Source of the DNA: Rosa chinensis
Lineage: Eukaryota; Streptophyta; Magnoliopsida; Rosales; Rosaceae
Direction: 5' to 3'
Assembly: GCF_002994745.2 (NCBI RefSeq)
Contig: NC_037094.1
Span: 19,577,001-19,641,000, forward strand
DNA: 64,000 bases
The notes below the pieces were generated by a model that was not told where the DNA came from, searched no databases, and was given only the letters and a program-made list of their open reading frames with translations. The first letter of the stretch is position 1. The number at the start of each line of letters is the position of its first letter. Shown piece by piece: positions 47,461-58,465 of the stretch. Both the position numbers and the translations under genes were made by a program.

Positions 47461-47949
47461 TTGATAAAACCATTCCACTTAAATACCTATATCTCTAACC
47501 CCAGCACAAACAAAACTAAATGAAGAAGAACACAACAGCAAAAAACACAAATTTCCGAACCTGCAATCCCTACTCTCCAAACCAAACTCATATCTATTAC
47601 TCCTCTTCTTCCTCTACCATTTGAACACACCACTGAACCACATTTGGAAAAAAATTATATTTCTATTACAATACTTAAAGGCCTCGACAGATACTAAATC
47701 TTAGCCAACTCTTCAATTAAGCATAAACAGAACAAACTCAGAATCAAAACTCTGAAATTACATAATCAAATTCAATCACCCAAAAAAACCCCAATTCAGT
47801 AACCCTAACCGTAAAAGCTAATCAAACTCAACACAATAAAACTCAATTCTCAATTTCCGAAACCCAGAGTCAATAACATGAATCAAAAGAGAAAACAAAA
47901 ACCCCAACAAAAACGAAAAAAACATAGAAATCTGGGAAACAATACCTTC
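47461..47949. repeat. block shared with CACTA 2 (copy 1)
   Basis: About 490 bp that is roughly 97% identical to 60746-61227, with a 10-bp indel and a handful of substitutions. On the minus strand both copies start at the same GAAG/GTATTG point, which looks like a splice donor, and differ upstream of it. Confidence 0.85.
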
Positions 47950-48248
47950 GATACAAAACGCTTTCTCTCCACTGAATATCAGATAAGTGGACAAGAATAA
48001 AGTTGGAGGAAACTTCATTGGTGTTTTTAATTCTTTCACGTCACTGCTCCTAGTTACCATTCTCTCCTCCCTCTGAAAATTTGATTCCCAATTAAGGCAC
48101 ACAATAGTCCTCAAACTATATTCCAAATCATAGTGCGTATGAACGAATATCATATACAAGCCGGAAATATATGTGAGTAGTAAAATCATTATAACATTCC
48201 AATACAGTCTAAGTTGATCGATATTAACATCTGCAAAGGTATGATTAC

Positions 48249-48536
48249 CATATGCTGTAGCTCCTTGCGGCATTGCTCCAGCTCATTCTTTTTCATATCA
48301 ATCTGATTCTCCAATTCAATGTTCTTTAGTGGAAGCTGATGCTTTTCTCTCTGCCATAGCTAGTCAATCATGAAAAATACAAATTAATCTTAAAGTTTCA
48401 TGTACACATGTGATTGCTCCAACCAACCAAATTACCAAGTAAAAGAAAACAAAGTACAGCAAACCTTTCTTTCTTCTGCCAACATTAGCTCTGGTTCATA
48501 AGTGTCCTTCTTTCCCTCTGTGCTAGTTGTCTCATT
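48249..48536 (-). pseudogene. two-exon coiled-coil gene fragment in CACTA 1
   Basis: Exon A (48536-48465) and exon B (48359-48249) on the minus strand are both open, preceded by AG and followed by GT, and join in phase 0. The joint product is rich in Glu, Lys and Gln with heptad-like spacing (REKHQLPLKNIELENQ). The pattern recalls coiled-coil segments of plant XS/XH proteins such as FDM/IDN2, but I am not sure. It could be a captured host gene piece or part of the element's own gene. A further coiled-coil-like stretch lies near 48715-48765. Confidence 0.45.
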
Positions 48537-48539
48537 CTG

Positions 48540-50293
48540 AAAGAGAGGCTACATTAGCTCCTAGCATGTCAACAAAACAAGTTCTGAACACTAGAGAAAT
48601 AAACAACCAAAAAGTTATTCTGCAAAGGCAGAGATGCTAATTAATCAAGACAAGTATCAGAACCAAGGAGCAAATAGTAACGACTCCGACGAATGCCTAT
48701 GCACCCAATGATCAAGACAGTGTTTTCTGAAGCTCAACCTCTTTCTCAAGATACTTCTTTTCAGGTTCAGATTTCAAAAAGCCTTATTGTATCCCAGGAA
48801 TGCTTGTCAAAGTAGCCATGTACATTATTGCAAAACTTCCTATTTAAACAACACATAGCATGAAAAGATAAAACATTTCCAATTTCACAACTTCATGACC
48901 CAGAAATTTTTACCCTTTCTTCAGGAACAGAATCAGAAATATCAACCTTAAAAAATAGAGACTCACCCATATTAAAAACACCAATGAAGTTTCCTCTAAC
49001 TGTTTCCTACAACCGCAACGGTCGCAAAAGAGATACAAAACAGATACATAACTAAAGATACAATCTTCAAAATCTACGATATGGGATCCAAAACCAATAC
49101 ATCAAACAATTCAATACTTTACCAAAACAGATACAAGTCTACAAATGCAACTCAATTTCAAATTTTCAAGTCCAAAGTCAAAATAGAAAGGCAAAAAGTG
49201 ACTGATGCAATTCGAACCCAGAAATCCAAAAGGACAAAACAGATCACATATCCAATTTTCATCTCATATCAGTCATATGTATAGTGTATAGCAAAAGAAA
49301 CAGATCAATTCAAACCCAGAAATCGAAGCAAGAAAGATGGCAGCAACTTACCAAGCTTGAAGTTTCCAAAATCGAGTCGAAAACTGAAATTGAAGCTGCT
49401 TCACCTAGTAGAGTTCGAGCCAAACCCAGACTTGAAGATTGAAAATTGAATACCCAGAAGCAGAAATTAAGAGGAAGCCATAAATCGATTAAAGAGTAAA
49501 GACCCAGAAGCAGAAATTAAGAGAAACAGAAACCCAGACTCACCGCGCACCGTCAGTCGATCACGGCGTCACCGTCGAAGAAAGAAAAGGCGTCGTGTGG
49601 CCGTGCCGGAGAGAGACACAGAGAGAGAGAGAGAGAGGAGAGCGGGGCTGCGGGAGAGAGAGAGGCGAGCTTTAGAACCATGCTGGCACTTGGTGCTCGA
49701 AGTCGCACCAATCGAGGAGGATAAACTCCTTGGAGGCAGGTTGGACAAGTCGGGGTTCGGGCCTCGAAGCAATGATGTGGTGGAGTTGGAAGAGAAGCAC
49801 CGGCAGAGGCGATGGCGCCGGTGAGGGGACGGAGGCAGTAGTTCAATGAGGGAGAGACAGTAGCCATGGAAAGAGAGCAGGAGAGGGAGGAGAGCACTAG
49901 GGTTTCAGAGAAGAGCGAGAGAGAAAGAGCTGAACGCAGAGAACGAGCTCAGGTTGGAGAATGAGCTCAGGTCGTGGACGCAAAAGAGGCAGTCAGAGAC
50001 TTAGAGTGAGAGTCTATCGATTAGGGTTCGAAAGTTTTTAGATAAAGTGACTAAGTGTTGGGGGGAATTAAAATTTTAGACCCCGCGTTTCTCAAACTTT
50101 TAAACTTAGTCCCTCCTCGTTTTTGTAAATTTTTCGTACGAAACTTTTCTCATCGGTTTCTTTGGTGACTGATGTCCATAATAACAATAGAAATCGGTTT
50201 CTTCACAAACTGATGTTAACATGATTTTTAACATCAGGTGTAATCCTGACCGATTTAATAGTGGTGATGTCTAATGACATTGTTCTAGTAGTG
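48540..50293. other. CACTA 1 right part
   Basis: Includes a GA-rich tract at 49615-49670, GC-richer sequence at 49550-50000 resembling a gene's 5' region, and sub-terminal ATCGGTTTCTT words at 50150-50293. No defined coding region. Confidence 0.4.
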
Positions 50294-50296
50294 AGA

Positions 50297-50951
50297 GTAG
50301 TGTACGAAGTTCTGGTAGAGATGTAGATGATTCCTTAGTACGAATGATCAATCTGATAGTTGCATATTCAACAGGTAGCCCATTTAAGATCAAACTCACT
50401 ATTTCATCATCGGGAATAAGAATTCCAGCTATAAAGAGTTGGTCCCGAACAGTTTTAAAGCGTTCCATATACTTGTCAATACTATCATTACCTTTTTAGA
50501 TTTTCTGCATGGAGGTCTTTAGCCCAAAAGCTTTGAACTTTGAAAGTTTAGCATATCTATCTTCAAGGGAATACCAAACTTCGTTTGAGGATTTACTCCC
50601 ATCAATGAATGAAAGAGCTGAAGATGACAAAGTACCAGCTAGTAGAGCCATTAGAGCAGAGTCATGCTTCCTCCAGTCCTTATACTCTTGTGTAAGCTCA
50701 GGGGTAATTCCAGCCTCTTGTGCAACTTTGTATCGTGAAGGACAAGGGATAGACCCATCAATATGTCCTATTAGATCACACCCTACCAACATTGACTCGA
50801 GCATAAATCGCCAAGGTACGTAATTAATGTCATCTAGCTGAAAAGTGATGATATTGGAGAAGTTGGAAAGGAGATAACTGTCTAACTGATTGCTATTCAT
50901 GATCCTTGTAGTACCAGATTCTTCTTCACAAGAAACCAAATGTAGAATCAC
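50297..50951 (-). pseudogene. copia D gag, N-terminal half
   Basis: From the ATG at 50951 (or the internal one at about 50898) the translation shows the copia Gag pattern: FQLDDINYVPWRFMLESML, IDGSIPCPS, EYKDWRKHDSALMALL, then after one stop near 50496 KGNDSIDKYMERFKTVRDQ and LPVEYATIRLIIR. It is cut by CACTA 1 at LRTLL. Gag would package element RNA; the in-frame stop and the CACTA disable it. Confidence 0.75.
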
Positions 50952-51561
50952 CTAACTACTTCTGAACCTAACTGTACCAGACACTTTAGCTCTTCCAATA
51001 CAATAGCAAAAATCACCCAAATATTACTGAACCTAGTGACACCAAACACTATCCATTCTGCAGAGTCTTCTCCTAGCAACAACAACTAATTCTTTACCAA
51101 CTTTCAATTTTGGACAATAACCATTCGAAATAGTAGAAATGGCAAAGAATTGAATTCCATATAGTAGAAAGAACTCCAACCACCCATTGAAAACAATATT
51201 GCCAACGGAATAGCTTCATGACTTTCACTTACGTTCAAATGTAGTCAAAAGTTCAACTATACTGTAATTATTTGTCCAAGAAATCACTATTCAGAGAACA
51301 AGGCTTCACAACACTTGTGTAGAACATATGCTTTAAACTACCAACAAATTCAGACCACCATTTCATCACTCTTCTTGAATACAGTACTTTACCAATATAC
51401 TTCTATCAAATTTCTTTGTCAACAATCAATCAAGCATAGACATCATACTTCGATCAACAACCAATTCGAGAACCCCCAAATCACAATAGTAAGAAGCTCT
51501 AAACTAAAATCCCTAAATGATTAGGATTTGTAAACATATCAAGATTTCAACTTATCACTAA

Positions 51562-52888
51562 GGGAAAATTTTGGTAAGTGAACCTGAACTATGGACCACT
51601 ACGAATTTTAGTACATAAAATTCTAAAACATAAACTTTGGTACATCAAATTAAAAGCCCGACTCAATATACATACACGACGTCATTGACGGCGTTAGTTT
51701 GTCATATTTTGAGGGGTAAAACGGTCTCTCTGTCTCTCTCTTCCCCTTCCTCACTTTACTTTGTCATTTTGCCTCTTAAACCCAAGCCCCTCTGCTCATA
51801 ACCGCAGCCGCCGTCGCCGACGCCTCTGCCCCAACCTCACCACCGGTCTCGACCACACCGACTTTGGCCTCTTCTTCCTGACCTGGTCTCGCCCCTTTCT
51901 CGTCCTCCCTCTGTCTCCTCTATCCTTCTCTCTCTCTCTCCTCTCTTCAGAACTCCATCGGCAGGCCCTCCCCTCTCTATTCGGATCGATTCCCACCAAA
52001 ACAAACATGGTTCTCTTTCCCGAGACAAATCGAGACAACACAATGGGACTCTTACCAATAACTTATCCATCACCAACAATCAATTTCATTCAATATCCCA
52101 TTCAACACTACTTGAACAATTTCTCAAGCTAGACACAAAACAAGAAACAATTCCTTCTAGAACTTTGAATTTACCTTCAACAAGTCAGATTTGCAGTCTA
52201 GGTTTGGACTCCCTCGAAGCAGTTTTCTGAAAACTAGAAGGAGAACTCGGTGATGAACTGGTATCTAAGCCTCACTGTGCACAACCTAGAAATCTTCAAA
52301 GTTTAACTTCCACTCAAGGTCAGGCATCGTCCAGGGAATCAGTCGAACCAGAAACTAAGCCCAGACTCGTCGGAGAAGTCGCCAACGTAGAAACAGCATC
52401 GAACCCGAGCTAACCCAGAAACCAAGTCGACAAAACTCCATCAATTTTGAAAACCAATTAGCCTAACACGTAGAGAATGGCATGAAGATGAGTTTCCATA
52501 CCAGATGCAGCTTAATCGGCCGCCGGAAATTGCAGAGGTTGCCGGTGAAGCTTCGGGCTCCTCGTCGTCGGGTTTCCTTTTCCGTTCAATGCATGGACGA
52601 TCCAAGGATAGTAGGCTATTGGCGACGGCGAGACGAAGAAGATGGTGGTCGTCCATCGTTTATTGGTAGTCGGATGGTGGCGCGCCGGCCGGGTTGGGTC
52701 TCGGAGGCGTCTCGAGTCACAGGCCATGGAGGGTGAGAAAAGAAGGAGGGCTTGAATTGAGGCCGGGCTGGACTCAGTGAGAGCCTGGGCACAGTGAAGA
52801 TCGGCCCTCGAGTCGGCTGAAGCGGTTGTGGATGTTGAGGTGAGGGGCTGTAATCGGAGGTGGTGAAAGGCGGTGTAGAAGCCATTTC

Positions 52889-52925
<37 letters not shown>

Positions 52926-53130
52926 TCAGAGAGGAAACCATTGACAAATGAAAAATCTATTCTGCCCTTCATTATATGTGTAATGGCACGACGTCTGACG
53001 GAGTCATTGACGTCGTGTACGTATATTGGGTCGGGCTTCATATTTGATGTACCAAAGTTTATGTTTTGGAAATTTATGTACTGAAATTCGTAGTGGGCCT
53101 TACTTCGGGTACTATTCATGATTTTTTCCC
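51562..53130. mobile_element. MULE (Mutator-like) element, non-autonomous
   Basis: Inverted repeats of about 150 bp or more (left 51562-51720, right 52960-53130), roughly 80% identical, begin GGGAAAA. They are flanked by a perfect 9-bp duplication TATCACTAA (51553-51561, 53131-53139), which is diagnostic for MULEs. The 1.2-kb interior has no transposase. It is GC-richer than the flanks and has open frames on both strands, such as 51761-52132 and 52482-52736, so it may be a Pack-MULE carrying host sequence, though I cannot name a donor gene. It lies in the copia D leader. Confidence 0.85.
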
Positions 53131-53139
53131 TATCACTAA

Positions 53140-53391
53140 TGCAACTACTTTGAGCTTCAGAAATTGATTACGAACACAATTCATATAAATAAATCCAAAG
53201 CTTCGATGAAGGAAAACAACCTTGAATTTCAACAATTTGAACTTGAATCAACTTGATGAAGATTTCACTTATTTGAACCCAATGGCTTGAACACTGCAAC
53301 TTGACGAAGAAGGATGCTGAAGAACTAAGCTAGAAAACGCTTCAATTCTTGAGAGAAACTAGGTCACCGATCGACCTAGCTCTTGATACCA
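53140..53391 (-). other. copia D leader and primer-binding site
   Basis: Non-coding leader. The primer site TGGTATCAAGAGC lies at 53379-53391 on the minus strand, directly next to the LTR and complementary to initiator Met-tRNA in the usual copia manner. Confidence 0.7.
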
Positions 53392-53565
53392 CGATAGAAT
53401 TGTAAGGAAGATTGAAGAAGATGATGAAAAACCTAGAAAAGATAGAGAGCTTCCTATATTGATACAGAAAAATAGAACCTTGCACACGATATATCAGACT
53501 TGTTTTTCTACTTTATACTTCTACATTTACTTAATACTAGTAACTTTACCTTTTTACCCTTAACA
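53392..53565 (-). repeat. 5' LTR of copia D
   Basis: 174 bp, about 13 differences from 44188-44359. Followed by target duplication GTATA at 53566-53570. Confidence 0.83.
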
Positions 53566-53653
53566 GTATATATTCTCAACACGCCCCCGCACGTGTGGCG
53601 AATTTTCAAGCCATACACGTGGACAACTTTGGGTGACGTGGAGCCCGTGTGGC

Positions 53654-54786
53654 TAGGGCTGGGTTAGGTTCGGTACCGGAGCCACAAGCCCAAAACCACT
53701 TACCGTATCGGACTAGTTTGGTACATAAAATGGACAACCATCATGGGCCACAGAAGTCGGTATACCGAGGGACTCCGTTGGCATCGGTTGGTTGGGCTTC
53801 CAACCGAGTTTATGTTTGGGCCAGAATCTCCTATGACCAAACTATAATTTTAAAAGGCCCAAACCTGCTTTGTACCTGAAAAACATGAAAGTCAACAAGA
53901 TCATCCTCTACCACACAAAGCTTCAATTTCAAGCTATAGCTTTCATTTGATACCAAAACCACTTTTAAAGCAACAACAATTTAACACTCACCACATCAAC
54001 ATCAAAACCTCATTCTTTCTCCCCTTTCTCCCATTTCTTCTTATCAACCAAATTGAATTAACACCAAATCAGATAGCACACAGTTCAACAACAAAAACCA
54101 AAAATGAACGCACTAGAATCAAACATAGAAACAAAAAATTCTCCAAAAACCCAATAGACCCAGATCTACGAATCACACAAACCAAACAAAAGCATTGAAA
54201 TTGGAAGCAAAACAAAATAAGCAAACAGCAGCGCACCCATAAAATGGGGGTCGTACTCACCAGCAATAGGAAATCTGAGAATGAATCGAATGGATTTGAT
54301 ATGAAATGAAATCGAATAGTTCGATTGAAGGAGACGCTGTCCAGGTTTTAGCTCAGGCGATGCAGCGATGCGCTCGAACTCCTCGAGGAGAGGATGAGAG
54401 AGTTTGAGAGAGGGTCAGAGCCTTAGATGGTTGGGCTCGGTTCGACAAAGAGAGAGAGACTAAGGGATTCTAATCCCTTTAGGATTTGTAAAGTTTAAGT
54501 TTAATATAACGGTTGTTATTTAATATCAAATAAATTATTGAAAATCAACGGCTCTGATTGATAAATATAAATAAAATTTAAAATAAATAAATATTATATC
54601 ATATATTGGTACGGTACGGTATACCGTATTTCTCTAAAAATCAGTACCAATACCATACCATTTACTCCCTCTCGGTTCAGTAATACCGTACCAATACTTC
54701 GGCTACTGAAATTGTCGGTCACCGATCGATTTGGTTCGGGACTGATGCGGTTGGTTGGTTTGTCTCGGCTGAAATTGTCAGCCCTA
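53654..54786. mobile_element. hAT-type non-autonomous element
   Basis: The ends read TAGGGCTGGGTT (left) and TAGGGCTGACAA (right, inverted), and 8-bp flanks CGTGTGGC and CATGTGGC match at 7 of 8. Both sub-terminal regions contain GGTTCGGTAC/GGTACGGTATACCG words, as in a widespread plant hAT group. No transposase is seen. Confidence 0.7.
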
Positions 54787-54833
54787 CATGTGGCCGTGAA
54801 GCATGCACACGTGGATACCCCGTTCTGATACCA

Positions 54834-55076
54834 TGATAAAGTAATCTGATCATGGTAAAACCAAAAACGAACAGAGAAAGAAGAAGAAGAACAGAGGAAG
54901 AAGACGAAGAAGATGAAGCAGAAAACAAAGAGATCAGTAGATATTTCTCTGCTTTGTTACAGAGGCTAAAATGCTAAACACCTTATGGTAACACTGATCC
55001 TATTTATACTGACTTAGAGCTAATTGTAATCGTGACCATCAGCATTTGACTTATGCTCTCTCAACAGTCACCACCA
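54834..55076 (-). repeat. 5' LTR of copia E
   Basis: 243 bp, TGTTGAGAGAGC...TTACTTTATCA on the minus strand, next to primer site TGGTATCAGA at 54824-54833. Confidence 0.65.
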
Positions 55077-55876
55077 AGCATGTGATTTCTAATATATTTT
55101 TCTTCCAGGCTTCTAGCAGGTATTTAAATATCAATATGAACGTAACCAACCCGTCATCCAAATCATACAATACAATATTCAAATAGAAAATAAGTCCAAT
55201 TAGACATTTTTTTTGTTTAAATATTCATCGCATTGTTATTAGACAACTAAAACTCTGTTGGATGAGATTGGTATGATTCGATTACCACGTGAATGATTAT
55301 TTGTAAAATAATTGATGCTTAATGATGACCTAAAATATGGATAGCTAACTTACAAGCGGGGAGTAACAGCATCTTTCATTCATTAAACTGAGCATATATA
55401 TGTTCGCTCTTGATGAAGCTCACTCTCCATTTATATATGGCGTTCTATTAGATCCATTATTAGTATCCACCAACACACAGAATTACAGAGATGGCAACAC
55501 GATGTCCTATTCTATCTTATAAAGTTAATGTTCTAAAGATTGTTGGACCGTGGCAGGTGTCTTACCATATTCTTATTTTAATTTAATTTTATTATATAAG
55601 TGATACAACAAGTGTCTAATTAAAATAAAAAATATACTGCCGGTGAGTTGTGACATGTTGGTAAATTATAATTTCAACATTATAAAAGTCATGGTTTAAT
55701 TTTCACTAACATATGTAAAGGTGGGGTGGGCTAAAAGTTTTTTTTAATAAAAAAATATATATACTTAGTAGTATAATCAAATGTTAAATATGGGAAAAAA
55801 GTTAAACATATAATGTACTTGTAAATAAATAAAAAGATGTTTCTTAAGTATTTGACCGCAAAATATATGTATTATG

Positions 55877-55930
<54 letters not shown>

Positions 55931-55949
55931 CCTCTATAAGCCGTTGACC
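55077..55949. other. AT-rich intergenic sequence
   Basis: No gene recognised. It contains short A/T runs and a (TA)n tract at its right. Confidence 0.5.
55880..55928. repeat. (TA)n microsatellite
   Basis: About 24 uninterrupted TA dinucleotides. Confidence 0.95.
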
Positions 55950-56180
55950 ATAGCCTCTAGCTTAGGCAGCCGCCAAGGTAAATTTTTAGAACATTGTATA
56001 ATTCCTTTTTTTATAAAGATGATCAAAGGATTTCACTTCTACTCCCATGGTGACTCGAACTAAGGACTTTGTATAATTTATTAGCTCTATACCTATTTTC
56101 CGGGATATTTAACATTGTCCAATATAGTTAATAACAAATTATATAGTTAATCTACACTCCTATCTAACCCAAAGCACAAG
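55950..56180. repeat. direct duplicate, left copy, flanking CACTA 2
   Basis: Shares ordered blocks with 62870-63025: TAGGCAGCC, TTTTAGAACA(A/T)TGTAT, TTAGCTCTATAC, TATTTTC(C/T)GGGATA, and TTAATCTACACT. It is about 80 bp longer than the right copy. Confidence 0.65.
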
Positions 56181-56204
56181 CTAGTATTCCATAAACACTA
56201 CACC

Positions 56205-56570
56205 AATTTTTCAATCAGACGACAGTTTTTCACTGTCGTCTGATTATAGACTTTGATGTTGTCTATCTCAATGCCGTCTGATACATGGATCAGACAATAC
56301 CAAAAAACTGTCGTCTGATAAAGTTTACTACAACAGCGACTACTATGCTGTCTGTTGTCTGAACACCAAGAAAAACAACAGCGGCTTATATACTTACTGT
56401 TGTCTGAATGTTGTGCCACACAACAGGGGCTTATATGCTTGCTGTTGTCTGAAGGCTATGCCAGACAACAGGGGCTTATATGCTTTCTGTTGTCTGAAGG
56501 CTATGCCAGACAACAGGGGCTTATATGCTTGCTGTTGTCTGAAGGCTTAATCAGACAATATGTACTTGCA
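56205..56570. repeat. left sub-terminal repeats of CACTA 2
   Basis: About 45-bp units with GACAACAGGGGCTTATATGC and GCTGTTGTCTGAAGGC recur about four times at 56375-56560, preceded by CAGACGACAG words. Each unit has an inverted GTTGTCTG/CAGACAAC pair. Confidence 0.9.
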
Positions 56571-57161
56571 AATCCCATTGTCCATCCATTACTGATACTA
56601 TAGATTTCTCCAAAAAACTGTTGTTTGTTGTTTTGCTGGACAATGACTTTCTCATTCTTTTAGTCCTTATCGTATTATAGTTAGATGGCTCATACAACAG
56701 TTTTTGTTAGGCATTTTGTGATGATCAATTATTAGACAATAGTTTTTAGCTGGATTGAACGGTATGATAGACATTCAAAATGACATCACATCCAAAACAC
56801 ATTCATTTATGTTAAAATCCAATACATTCATCCATATATCCTACAAAGTCATTACATCAACTGAACTAGTTTTCTAACAAAATTTAGTAAAATGTTGAAA
56901 CCAACCAAGTCTTGAAGAACACACTTTATGATGACAATGAAGATGCTAGCAGAAGTTGCATCAACAACAACCTTTACTTTCGCTGTTGAGTGAGCTTAGT
57001 AGAGAATCCACTGGCACAAAGTCTTGTAACTGCTAATATGATATACTACCAGGTTCACACTACATTACTACATTCAGAAAATAGATTTCTATTACACCAG
57101 ATGCAAAACTAATTAAGCACATTCCGAACCAATTGGGACTTGAAGAGTTTATATTCCGAGT
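56571..57161. other. CACTA 2, sequence downstream of the bHLH fragment
   Basis: AT-rich. It may include the bHLH 3' UTR. No coding signal. Confidence 0.4.
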
Positions 57162-58114
57162 TTATGTTGTTCTTTCAAAGCTACCACCAACCTGCATATG
57201 CAGCCATTCGGCTTGCGAGCCCTGCACATACTCCCTTGGTGTGTGTGGTCCAAATAACAACGCAGCTACATCAAATTGCTGTGCACCAGGAAAAACACCT
57301 TTAAGGTAAGAAAATTTTACAGCATATAGAACGTAAAAATATTCACAGTAACAAGATTACTCAACATGTCACGTCCACCAAATAAGACTAGAAGGTTCGA
57401 GCATATAGAGATGGGTAAATGCCAAGGTGTTAATAGAAAGGAAAGCATTTTTGAGAATTATAGTGCGAACCAACATGGTCATGATCTAGATTTCCAGACA
57501 GAAAATGGTTTCAAACTTCACAAGTCAGTGGCCTCTATGTAAGTATTAAGGTGCAGTAAACTTACATCTTCTGAAGGAAACACTTCAATGGCGGGATTCA
57601 TGTTCACCCTTGAATTGACTGCTTCAAGGTTCAACGAAAGGAACTAAAGAATCCAAATTAACAGAGAGATTCAGGTTTAACAGTTTAAAGCAAAACCATG
57701 TACCAGTTAGCAATAGACAGAGCCTGATGGGGATAGATACCTCGACTTGGCGCTGCAGTGACTGGATGTAATTAATAATCTCATCAACAACAAGTGCTTT
57801 CCCAATAACCTTCTCAGAAAAAAAAAGTACACTAGGATATGTAAGGAAACATACTAAGTGAAACAAAATTAAACTCAGAATACAGAGCCCTAGATAATTT
57901 ACTGAGATGTTTTTAGAGTTGTCTAGTAATCAGAAGTAGTACCAAAGATACCAAATTCATCTTCAATTCCCTATACTTCATTCTGTAGGAAATACTACCT
58001 ACATGTGCTAAGTAATTTGACTGACCTAAAACCAAGTAGAGGTAACGTACATAAATACCTTATTACATCCAGGAACCAAATCCTGAAGAATTTTCATCCT
58101 CTGGCTGATCTTTT
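57162..58114 (-). pseudogene. captured 3' half of a bHLH transcription factor gene
   Basis: Four exons on the minus strand: 58114-58059 (KISQRMKILQDLVPGCNK), 57809-57741 (VIGKALVVDEIINYIQSLQR and on), 57643-57566 (FLSLNLEAVNSRVNMNP and on) and 57278-57162, ending EWLHMQVGG...TT-stop. Introns start GT (GTATTT, GTATCT, GTAAGT) and end AG, and the frame holds across exons. The first two exons cover helix 1 to helix 2 of the bHLH domain; the basic DNA-binding part and everything upstream are missing. Related full-length plant proteins (the BEE/bHLH74-like group) bind E-box DNA as dimers. A fragment like this could dimerise but not bind DNA, if it were translated. Confidence 0.85.
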
Positions 58115-58417
58115 CTGATAATAAAAAGTCAAAGCATGCCATCATCTTCAATAAAACATAGTGCCCAAGAGAAAAATTCAGTCAAACACACCATCACTTC
58201 AGTCAAACATAATAACCAAAAGAAACAAACCATGCATTCCCATTTAAGGCGTATAATGTGATCTCATGTTGAACTTCATTAAAGTTCTTTCAAACTGATC
58301 TCATTTCATTGGAAACTAAATTTCAAATATAGTGGTCCAAGTTCTAGCTAACAGATAGTTTATGCAGCTTCTTGATTTACTGTATATCAATTCCATAATA
58401 TGAAGTGATCGACAATT

Positions 58418-58465
58418 GCAAACCTGAGATAGTTGGGCTTATACTCCCAACTATCTCAGGTTTGC
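58418..58465. repeat. perfect 20-bp inverted repeat (hairpin)
   Basis: Arms GCAAACCTGAGATAGTTGGG and its exact complement are separated by 8 bases (CTTATACT). It lies in non-coding CACTA 2 sequence between the LARP6 and bHLH pieces. Confidence 0.9.

Larger units (their letters stand above)
45231..50293. mobile_element. CACTA transposon 1, non-autonomous
   Basis: The right end reads CACTACTAGAA inward (50293 back) and the left end TACTACTAGAA (45231), one base off. Both are flanked by the 3-bp duplication AGA (45228-45230, 50294-50296). Sub-terminal regions are full of ACATCGGTT/ACCGATGT words, as CACTA elements show. Inserting it split the copia D gag; removing it rejoins the flanking coding sequence. 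No TNP2-type transposase is recognised in the 5 kb, so it depends on a partner. Confidence 0.85.
44188..53565 (-). mobile_element. gag-only copia element D (TR-GAG type) with two nested DNA transposons
   Basis: LTRs at 44188-44359 and 53392-53565 (about 7-8% diverged) are flanked by a perfect GTATA duplication (44183-44187, 53566-53570). A minus-strand primer site TGGTATCAAGAGC lies inside the right LTR. The interior, after removing the CACTA (45231-50293) and MULE (51562-53130), is about 2.4 kb and encodes only a gag on the minus strand. This fits the described TR-GAG class of gag-bearing non-autonomous elements. A G-rich tract precedes the 3' LTR near 44360-44372. Confidence 0.85.
53571..55076 (-). 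mobile_element. TRIM-like copia element E (right part), with nested hAT
   Basis: On the minus strand an LTR (55076-54834) ends TTTATCA and is followed by a primer site TGGTATCAGA. After removing the hAT element the interior is only about 120 bp and ends in a polypurine tract GTGCGGGGGCG, then the start of a second LTR (TGTTGAGAATA), which copia D split. No coding capacity fits, so it is TRIM-sized. The second LTR (135 bp in two pieces) matches the first only at its ends. Confidence 0.6.

Noticed and set aside
52616..53119. 167-codon minus-strand frame in the MULE
   Set aside because: It includes the inverted repeat and a (CT)n serine-leucine run. I could not identify a domain, so I describe it only within the MULE.
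56355..56603. Plus-strand frame with repeated LICLLLSEG-like peptide
   Set aside because: It is a translation of the CACTA sub-terminal tandem repeat and has no gene-like context.
57624..57866. A self-contained 80-codon protein with a bHLH segment
   Set aside because: Its ends run into introns. Splice signals show it is the middle exon of a larger captured bHLH gene.
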